Source: Rosa chinensis (lineage: Eukaryota > Streptophyta > Magnoliopsida > Rosales > Rosaceae). Taken from it: 64,000 nt of DNA. The notes beneath the pieces were generated by a model, which saw only the letters and a program-made list of their open reading frames with translations, was not told the origin of the DNA and searched no databases. Each line of letters starts with the position of its first letter. Positions within the stretch are counted from its first letter, which is position 1. The stretch lies in the NCBI RefSeq assembly GCF_002994745.2, contig NC_037092.1, positions 79,139,824 through 79,203,823 of the forward strand, read 5' to 3'. The position numbers and the translations under genes were made by a program. Shown here one piece after another: positions 56,501-64,000 of this stretch.

Positions 56501-58716
56501 CAAACATATCTTCATGCGAACCAAATCCCGTACTTAATGCTGGTCAAGGCCACTAAGCCTAATTTCCTTGAGGTATTCACATTTTTGGTTAGGACAAATA
56601 TGAACTCTCTAACTCATGAATTAGTACCTTACCAGGGCTACCAAAACATGAACTAAAGGCGTAGAGCTCTAGAAATTAGGGATTTAAGCATGCACTAGTT
56701 ACAACCTAGAATGTAACGATTACTTAGTTCTCTACCTAATGCCGGTTAAGGCCACTAAGTCAATTTCTCTTATTTGGTATCCATTCTTCCGGTTAAGGCA
56801 AGAATGAACTCTCTAACCCTAATCATTATGCCTTGTTAGGGCCACAACGTCTAGGATTAAAGGCGAAGGGCACAAGAAAATAGGAATCTAGGCAATCATT
56901 AATTCTGGATTAAGCAACGACTTGACACACCATACTAATTACGTGAAGCTAGTGAACAAAAGAACCACCAATTGTATCACACATCACAAATCTCAACACA
57001 TAACAAAGAGAGTGGTTAATTCCCTAAATTCAAGCATCAAGAATCAATTGACATAGTAATTAGAGTGCACCCATATGAAAATACATTATTTATCACTTGA
57101 AAAATATGTCAATTACATCAAAATTGAGCTAGAGTTAGAAACCCTAGCCCCCAAAAGTAACTACTCACAACCCATATTCATGAACATCAAAATTACAAAA
57201 TTCAAATAGCAAAGAGTAGAGAAGTGTAGGAGAAAACAAGGATAGTCACAAATAGCTATGAAGCTAGCATGACTAGCCTTGAATTACAACCCTACAAAAT
57301 ACCAAAATCTTGAATCTTGTAGAGATTGAGCCCTTGATGGATCCTTGAAGCTTTGGGTGAGTAGCTCTCTAAATATGCAAAAGAAAACTAAACAAAATAA
57401 GAAAGATGGAAGGGAAGGAGGTAGAGGGCAGCAGCCCTCCCCAAAGCTTGTTGTGTGGCGCTGCTCTAGGGTGTGAGTGTTGTCTCAATGGAAGGGGTCT
57501 ATGAATATATATGAGTGGCTGGTCGTGATTATGAAGAGGAGATGATGCTAAGTGCCACGTGGCAGGAGCTCATGGGTTCAAGAAGAAGAGAAAATGATAC
57601 GGTGTGCTGGCCGCGTGAGAGAGAAAAAGGAATGGAAGTCTCCCACGTGATGGGCTTCCTTAATTAAACCAAAATGGATTGTTAATTAAACCAAATGGTT
57701 TAATTAAGACAAGTGCGACAGTTCTTCATTTATTTATTTTTTTTCTTTTTCTTTTTCTTATTCCGTTCCTTTTCCCATCCCCATGTAAGTCCACACATAT
57801 AATCGGAGGCAACTGAATTCCGCTCCCTTTGTGGTATTGATCATGTTTGATCCACATTGACTATTTCATCTTTTTGTCCAATTACTCCAATTTTCTTCAA
57901 TTTTAACTTATTTCCTACACAATAAATAAAAATAGATTAATTACATAATAATTGACTTGAGGATTAACTAATTTCTAGTGTTTTAGATACAATTACATGC
58001 ATAGAAATGAGTGTAATCACACTTTTAAAACGGTGTCAGAAATCTTCATGGTCGACCACACCACCTCTTGGATGGATCCGATCTTAAAGTACTTGGTCGA
58101 CGGTCTGGCCCTGGATGACAAGGTCGAGGCTAGGAGGCTTCAGCTGAGATCAGCTTGTTACACAATAATGGATGGCAAACTATACAGAAGAGGTCATTGC
58201 TTCCCCAGCCTCAAGTGTGTCACACCCGAGGACGGCCACAAGATAATGAAGGACATACATGCTGGTGTATGTGGCAACCATGCAGGAGATCGGTCCCTCG
58301 CACACAAGACCCTACGGGCCGGGTATTTCTGGCCAACAATGTTGACCTTAGCTCAAACAATATCAAGTTCTTGCCACAAGTGCCAAATGTATGCAAACAT
58401 CCCCAAGGCACCGCCTATTGTTCTATCCATCCTCCTCGCACCATGGCCCTTCTGCCAATGGGGCTTGGACCTGATAGGTAAGCTTCCTATAGCAGTTGGA
58501 CAATTCAAATACGCCATTGTAGCCGTTGATTACCAAACAAAGTGGGTAGAAGCGGAACCTCTCGTGGCTATCACTACAGAAAAAGTGAAGAACTTTCTAT
58601 GGAAGAATATTTATTGCAGATTTGGAGTCCCAGACACCATAGTCACGGACAACGGGACCCAGTTTGACAAGGACGAGTTGAGGGCATACACTGAGAACAT
58701 GGGCACTAGGATCTGA
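53530..58716 (+). pseudogene. gypsy pol (protease, RT, RNase H x2, integrase), interrupted
   Basis: A single frame from 53530 carries protease (VLVDTGASVSVLF), RT (VDYINLNRACPKDSFPL, FMDAFSGYNQI, YVDDMLVKS), RNase H (WTAEHEAAFLGLKAYL) and a second RNase H-like domain (LYVDGASNKKTSEAGI, IFSDSQLVVNQV, KADALAKLA) up to 56078. An insertion occupies 56079-58020. Integrase continues in the same frame at 58026 with its HHCC-like finger (CHKCQMY), WGLDLIG and VTDNGTQF, but ends at 58716 before the catalytic Glu. In-frame stops at 53956 (TAG), 55012 (TAA), 55102 (TAG) and 55441 (TAG) break the polyprotein. The element cannot move by itself. Confidence 0.9.
56079..58020 (-). mobile_element. Nested solo-LTR-like insertion in pol
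   Basis: ACTTT lies at 56074-56078 and 58021-58025. Deleting the insert plus one copy restores the pol frame (Ser-Thr-Phe-Lys). Read on the minus strand it starts near TGATTACACTCATTTC and ends near AAATGCGTATCA, an LTR-like TG...CA, with TATATATTCATAGACCCC as possible promoter area. Two ~170-bp direct repeats (about 56530-56700 and 56738-56905) lie inside. No coding sequence. A solo LTR of an Athila/Tat-like element is the best guess. Confidence 0.6.
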
Positions 58717-58799
58717 TGGCATAGACATTATAAAGCGCCTGTACAAGGTAAAGGTATCATTAACACTTGAAAAAGAAAAAGTGAATAAGTATAATTGAC

Positions 58800-60272
58800 G
58801 ACCACATACCCGCATCATCGATTCCCTCGCTAACTTCCTGTTATCCTGAGGAGTATTGTCCTTGGCCCGGATACGGTCGAGATCGATGTCCTTCAGGTCC
58901 CTGAGCATCGACCTCACAAACCTTTCATCAGCTACCCCATACTCTGATAGCAGCTGCTTGATCGGTTTCTTGGGGACTATAGGCATCGCCGGGGATAGCA
59001 AACTCAGGGACTGTGTGGACTCTAGGGGGACCTGGTGACCCTTTTTAGCCTTCTTCACGTCGGCCCTCATGTCCTGCCCGGTGCAGGTAACCTCGATGTT
59101 GTCACTGCTACGATGACGGTGTCGGTGAATCCTTTTCCTTTTCTCCCCTGGGAGTAGCACTCCCTCACTGCCGAGAGACCCGCTCGACAGTGACGCCCGG
59201 GACCCTCCAGCTTCTTTTGACTTCTCCAGGCTCATAATCTCAACCACAGTCTTGGGCCCAGAGAGACCCTCTCGCTTCTCTATTTGGGCATTGGGGTCCG
59301 GTTCCCCATACCCCTCGTCCGGTATCTCCAATAAAATGTCCTCAATGGAAGCTCTAGGTCCACATCGATCTTTAGAGCCTCCTCTCCCTGGTTCAACAAC
59401 CTGTCCATCAACTTTAGATCATCCACCTTATCTTCTTCCTTGCCTTTTCTGGGTTTCCTCTTTGGTACTTTGACTGCAAGACAAACAAAATCCCATTCAG
59501 ATCTATGAAAAAAAAAAAAAAAATTTACACAACCAACGGGTATTTCCTCATCGAGTACTCTTCCTAAACCCAACCTATCAAGTATGGAGTACCAGATGAA
59601 TCTATAGGAGCTCCTTCCCTCTGTATCAGCCCAAATGACGTACACCCTGGCAATGCACTTCCTCTCCACCTCCGATAGCACAAACGTCTGGTCCCCGATG
59701 GCTTGAAAGGTTCTCGTAACCTGCCATTTCCTATTCTTTATCTGCCATCTACCCCCAGCAAGAAACACCTTATTCTTCCACTTCTTGCTTTGAGATGTTG
59801 GTAGATCGGTAACGAGAGGCTCATAGTCTCGCGCGTTAAAAGTCACGGTACCTCCGTACTTCTTGGAGTAGGCCACCCGGTACACTGCTCGAAATTCGTT
59901 TATCGTTGGCCAACCTTGTTTGTACAGGTCCCACATTGCCAACATACTGAGCAGCTGTCGCCATGAATTTGGGGATAGTTGACCAAGAGACAAGTTAAGC
60001 ATCCTTAACAGGTACTGCAATGGCTTCAGTAATGGCAGTGACAACCTTTGATGCAGCTGGTTCTCGTAAAGCGATACCCACCCACTAGGAAGGTTGCAAG
60101 CCAACTCTCCGGGACCAAGAGGTCTGAGCTTCACCTGGTCAGGTATTCCCCACCTTAACCTAACAGAAGTTATCTCTTTCATGGTCATGCTCCTGCCCGA
60201 TTCATCACAGGTAGTCCCATCCACCAGCGTGTACCTACGTAGTGGCACGCCTTCGGGAATCTCTACTGTCAC
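58800..60272 (-). CDS. Antisense accessory ORF of the gypsy element
   Basis: The first part (from 60272) includes ACNLPSGWVSLYENQLHQRL, NSWRQLLSMLAMWDLYKQGW and WQVTRTFQAIGDQTFVLSEV, resembling the 'putative gypsy type transposon' domain seen in plant elements. A likely intron, from near 59543 to the acceptor TTGTCTTGCAG at ~59476, leads to a basic stretch KVPKRKPRKGKEEDKVDD. The next part (LLEIPDEGYGEPDPNAQIEK onward) is one frame over, so either a further splice or a frameshift near 59330 is needed. The C-terminal region contains RHRHR-type basic residues and DRIRAKDNTPQDNRKLARES. Function unknown. Comparable antisense ORFs are described in Tat-lineage elements such as Grande. Confidence 0.65.
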
Positions 60273-61229
60273 CTCTCCGGCCCCCAGACGACCTCCACTC
60301 CCATCAACGTCCTCACTTCTTTCACTACCCTCACTTCCTGAACTCTCTGATACTACTCTGGTTGACGAAGCAGTCTCCTCTCCCCTGTGCCCCCCGTGGG
60401 TGCCGCTACTAGCCAGATAAGCATCTATTGCCTGCTCCGCCTGCCTCTCTGAGGTTTGGTGCGATGACTCCCCCCCCCCCCCGGAGTGTAGCTCTTGTTT
60501 CTGATTCCATCCTACTAGCCTACGGGTACCCTACTCTTGAAGTCTACTTGGAATCAGAATAAGGAGAGTCAGCTTAGAGACCCAGATTTAAGGCTCCATT
60601 GTAGTGTGGATCCTTCCCCACTACTATGAACCCAGAAACATAATCCCAAAACCCAGAAAATCTATTTTTCCTACCAAAATATACCACTTCTATCACAAAA
60701 TCATGGCCTAGAGAACAAAGAACACCACACCCAATAGTGCAAAACCAAACACAAACTAGAAAACTTGAACAAACAGAAACCTCAGAAACCCAGAAAAAAA
60801 AAAAAAAAAAAAAACACGAACACCAGAAACCAAGCAAAAACCACCCAGATTTTCTACGGGGAGAGAAACGAATTCTTACCTCTTTGAAATAAAGTCGCTT
60901 GGTCGGTTTCGCTCTTCACCAAAGATCAGTTCAGCTGCTCGTCACTTTCCTTCTCCACAGTGGTAGCACCAGAGAATAGCAAAGAAAATTTTTGATAGAG
61001 TTTCTCCACAGAAGTCGAAGAATGAAGAAGAGGAATAGAGGTTTTCCCTCTTAAATTTCAACTCTTTTGAAATCACAACAGTTGGCAGCGAAGGGTCGCC
61101 AACCGTTGGATCACGCCACATGTCCCACTATCTCCCTTCACTTCTTGGTTACACAAACCGTCAGAGTCGAAGCGACGGGCATTTATTACCCCTTCCGGAT
61201 TCTACGCGCCACGTGCCTTGCATGCACCG
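60273..61229. other. gypsy untranslated region between antisense ORF and repeats
   Basis: Includes a run of about 14 C near 60469-60482 and an A-run at 60796-60813. It probably holds the promoter of the antisense ORF. No other gene seen. Confidence 0.4.
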
Positions 61230-61590
61230 GCAATCCTATCGGGTACCTGAGGCCCAAGCCCTCCTTCAACCCTAACGGGTATTAGAGGTCAAGCCCTCCT
61301 TCAACCCCATCGGGTACTTGAGGCCCAAGCCCTCTTTCTGCCCCAAAGGGTATTAGAGGCTCAAGCCCTCCTTCAACCCCATCGGGTACCTGAGGCCCAA
61401 GCCCTCCTTCAACTCCAACGGGTATTAGAGGCTCAAGCCCTCCTTCAACCCCATCGGGTACTTGAGGCCCAAGCCCTCTTTCTACACCAACGGATATTAA
61501 AGGCTCAAGCCCTCCTTAAAACCCCAGCGGGTATTAGAGGTTCATAATCCCTTCCAACCCTATTGGGTATCAGAGCTTTTCTTCAACCCT
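61230..61590 (+). repeat. ~40-bp tandem repeat inside the gypsy element
   Basis: About nine degenerate units of the form CAAGCCCTCCTTCAACCCC, then ATCGGGTACTTGAGGC or a GGGTATTAGAGG variant. They alternate in two subtypes (TACTTGAGGC and TATTAGAGGC), implying an 80-bp higher-order unit. Confidence 0.85.
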
Positions 61591-61773
61591 CACGGGTTAC
61601 ATCGGGAGCGCTGTAGAGTAGCTACTTGTAGCGCCACCCGCTCAAGACATCTCTTGTATGCGAACTTGGGGGACTCCCTACAGGCACATCAGTGCCAAAC
61701 CTTGTGACTAAAAATTATCAAGTCCCCACTCAAGAAATATCTTGAACGGGAACTTGGGGGACTTGTACATACT

Positions 61774-62247
61774 AGTTGATATTTCACTAGGTTTTGGCAC
61801 TATCAGCTGGGGCCCGTAGGAGTACCCAAGTACCAGACCACGGGCTGAGTTCACAACCCACCATGATGGTGCTCGTCAGGGACGACACCCTGGGCATAAA
61901 AGGGTTCGGACCTGAGCAACACAATCCATCTAAATACACACCAGAAAGCTGATATAGCTACAAAGGGACAATATGCGTCCCACATCAGAGCTATGGGAAG
62001 CCCCTTTCCCACCCTCGAGTATTAAAGCATCAGCCCAACCACATTTTACAGGTAATAACTCCTTTCCTGTATTATTACTATGTCCATTTGTATATTGGTA
62101 TCTTACTCCAGCATCGGAGAGGTATAAACCGTCCGGTACGGTTTATCCCTCTAATGTTGTGTTATTGGTACATGATTCAGGGGTTGGATCGGTACCCCGG
62201 TGGTATAGCATTATGCTTGAGGTACCCGGAGAAAGCCATCAGAAACA
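61774..62247 (+). repeat. gypsy 3' LTR
   Basis: 474 bp, several percent diverged from the 5' LTR, preceded by a G-rich tract (AACTTGGGGGACT). Confidence 0.92.
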
Positions 62248-62252
62248 ATTTC

Positions 62253-63440
62253 CTTGTCAAAAGAAGCAATTAGGGAGGAAATAACGATTTCGTCGTTATT
62301 TGTTTGGCGGAAAATTATGTAAAACCCGCCAAATTCAATGGTGATAAAACTATGGTTTTCTCGCTAAAAGTACGTGTTTTACGAGGAACTATTTCCTCGT
62401 CAAAAGAAGCAATTAGAGAGGAAATAACCTTTTTGTCATTATTTGTTTGGCGGAAAATTATGTAAAACCCACCAAATTCAATGGTGACAAAACTATGATT
62501 TCTTCGCTAAAAGTACGTGTTTTATGAGGAACTATTTCCTTGTCAAAACAAGCAATTAGGGAGGAAATAACGATTTCGTTGCTATTTGTTTGGCAGAAAA
62601 TTATGTAAAACCCGCCAAATTCAATAGTGACAAAACTATGGTTTCCTCGCTAAAAGTACGTGTTTTATGAGGAACTATTTCCTCGTCAAAAGAAGCAATT
62701 AGGAAGGAAATAATGATTTCGTCGCTATTTGTTGGCGGAAAATTATGTAAAACCCACCAAATTCAATGGTGACAGAACTATGGTTTCCTCTCTAAAAGTC
62801 CGTATTTTGTGATGAACTATTATATATTTGCTCGTCAAAAGAAGCATTTAATGAGGAAAATACATTTTCCCCTTTATTAGTTTGGGAAAAAATTGTGTCA
62901 GACCTGCCAAATTCCATGGTGACAAAATTATAGATTCCTAGTTAAAAGCTTGTGTTCTATGAGGAATAATTTCCTTGTAAAAGAAAAATAATTAGTGAGG
63001 AAAAAACAATTTTGTCGTTATTAGTTTGGTGCAAAAATTCTATAAGACCTGACAAATTGAACAGTGACAAAATTAAAATTTCTTCACTAAAAATCCGTGT
63101 TCTGCGAGGGAACCATTTTCTAATCAAAAGAATTCATTAGCGAGGAAATAACACTTTTCTCGCTATTAGGTTGGCGGAAAATTGTGTAAGAGCCGCCAAA
63201 TTCAATGGTGGCAAAATTATGGTTTTCTCGCTAAAAGTCCATGTTCTACGAGGAAATGGTTTTGTCGTCAAAAGAAGCCATCATCGAGGAAAATAATAGT
63301 TTCCTCATTATTAATTTGGCGCAAAATTATATAAGAGACCCGCAAATTTAATAGGAAAGAATCTAAGGATTCCTCGCTAAAAGTCTTATTTCAATGATGA
63401 TTGATCTCCTCGCCCTTGATGCATTTAGTGAGGATCTAAT
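62253..63440 (+). repeat. Right part of the 143-bp tandem array
   Basis: About nine units. The first four start at 62266, 62409, 62552 and 62695, exactly 143 bp apart; later units drift in length and sequence. Each carries AAAACCCGCCAAATTCAATG and paired GAGGAAAT/ATTTCCTCG motifs that can fold. It may be the interior of a large DNA element or a young satellite. Confidence 0.88.
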
Positions 63441-63544
63441 TGTATCGGTGGGAAAAAAAATTGGCGGTATGGAAAAAGAAAAAGAGCGGGTAGATTTTTT
63501 TTTCTTTTGCTGGGCAGTAAAAAATAATAATAATTAAGATCGTG

Positions 63545-63586
<42 letters not shown>

Positions 63587-63603
63587 ACACACACACACAC
63601 ACA
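63545..63603. repeat. Compound (TA)n(GT)n(AC)n microsatellite
   Basis: Ten TA, about eleven GT, then about nine AC. The GT and AC blocks are mutually complementary and can form a hairpin. It borders the foldback MITE on its right. Confidence 0.9.
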
Positions 63604-64000
63604 GAGTCCGGCTACGGTGCGGACGTCCATACCGTGCAGACGGTACAAATTTCCCGTTTTCCCCCACTTTATGATCACATTTTCACATCTTAACCGTTCA
63701 GTTTTTAGGTCCTAATATATAGATCACCTCTGCAAAATTTCAGCCAATTTGGTGGTCGTTAAGTCATCCGAAACTGAAAATTACAACAATGTACATGAAC
63801 GGTTCCGGTTCGACAGATTCGGTTCATTCGTGTAAATTATAGTTTTGGATGCCTTAACGATCACCAAATTGGCTGAAATTTTGTGGAGATGATCTATACA
63901 TTAGGACCTAAAAATATGTGATCAGAAAGTGGGTGAAAACCGGAAATCCGTACCGAAATTTCGCTACGAACGTCCGCACCTGAGAAAAATCCTGTATATA
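63604..64000. mobile_element. Foldback MITE, second copy
   Basis: Same family as 9487-9896: CTTAACCGTTCAGTTTTTAG, CCTCTGCAAAATTTCAGCC and the inverted GGCTGAAATTTTGTGGAG. The right end runs into TATATA at the window edge, so the right boundary is open. Confidence 0.8.

Larger units (their letters stand above)
51189..62247 (+). mobile_element. Ty3/gypsy retrotransposon with dual RNase H and antisense ORF
   Basis: LTRs at 51189-51666 and 61774-62247 (478 and 474 bp) begin TGTACA and end GAAACA. ATTTC flanks both ends. TTGGCGCGCCAGATAGGGG follows the 5' LTR as primer-binding region. Order inside: gag, protease, RT, RNase H, second RNase H-like domain, a nested insertion, truncated integrase, antisense two-part ORF, tandem repeats, purine-rich tract, 3' LTR. 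The extra RNase H and antisense ORF are features reported for the Tat lineage. The LTRs differ at several percent of sites, so it is older than the copia element. Confidence 0.92.

Noticed and set aside
63425..63678. 80-codon minus-strand ORFs with HTHTHTH and IYIYIY runs
   Set aside because: Translation of the compound microsatellite.

Overview
The window reads as nuclear DNA of a eudicot plant. It has AT-rich spacers, GT-AG introns, and many LTR, LINE, SINE, MULE, hAT and Helitron-type insertions between a few plant genes. The nsLTP, F-box, class V chitinase and FAR1-type sequences look Rosaceae-like to me (perhaps strawberry/rose relatives), but that is recall, not a search result.

Host genes, left to right: the first coding exon of a nardilysin-like M16 peptidase (minus, 767-1018, running off the left edge); a decayed class V chitinase exon (8.7 kb); an F-box pseudogene (12.7-13.9 kb) whose upstream flank holds a ~280-bp-arm inverted repeat; an intronless DEAH-box helicase resembling Prp2/DEAH1 (30.1-32.3 kb) whose motif VI is gone; a six-exon telobox Myb gene of the TRF-like type (33.4-36.8 kb); three nsLTP copies (37.5, 40.0 and 48.2 kb), one intact and two frameshifted; and a broken fragment of the NEDD8-activating E1 subunit UBA3/ECR1 (45.8-46.0 kb).

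Mobile DNA makes up most of the rest. The best preserved elements are a 4.27-kb MULE with ~150-bp near-identical terminal inverted repeats and an intact FAR1-type transposase (17741-22012); an internally deleted Ty1/copia element whose two 245-bp LTRs differ at one base (27724-29566); a complete 349-bp TRIM (5430-5778); and an 11-kb Ty3/gypsy element (51189-62247) with an antisense accessory ORF, a nested solo-LTR-like insertion in pol and a cluster of C-to-T nonsense changes. Smaller elements include two LINE-related insertions of one family, two or three SINEs, a Helitron with a nested MULE, two MULE-type non-autonomous elements with 9-bp target duplications, a hAT MITE with an 8-bp duplication, and foldback MITEs sitting inside (TA)n tracts.

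The host genes are not an operon or pathway. The one real gene cluster is the nsLTP array, where the intact copy appears to have a promoter assembled from two different paralogues. The right end (50.8-63.4 kb) is a 143-bp tandem array split by the gypsy element. No CRISPR, rRNA or independent tRNA gene was seen.
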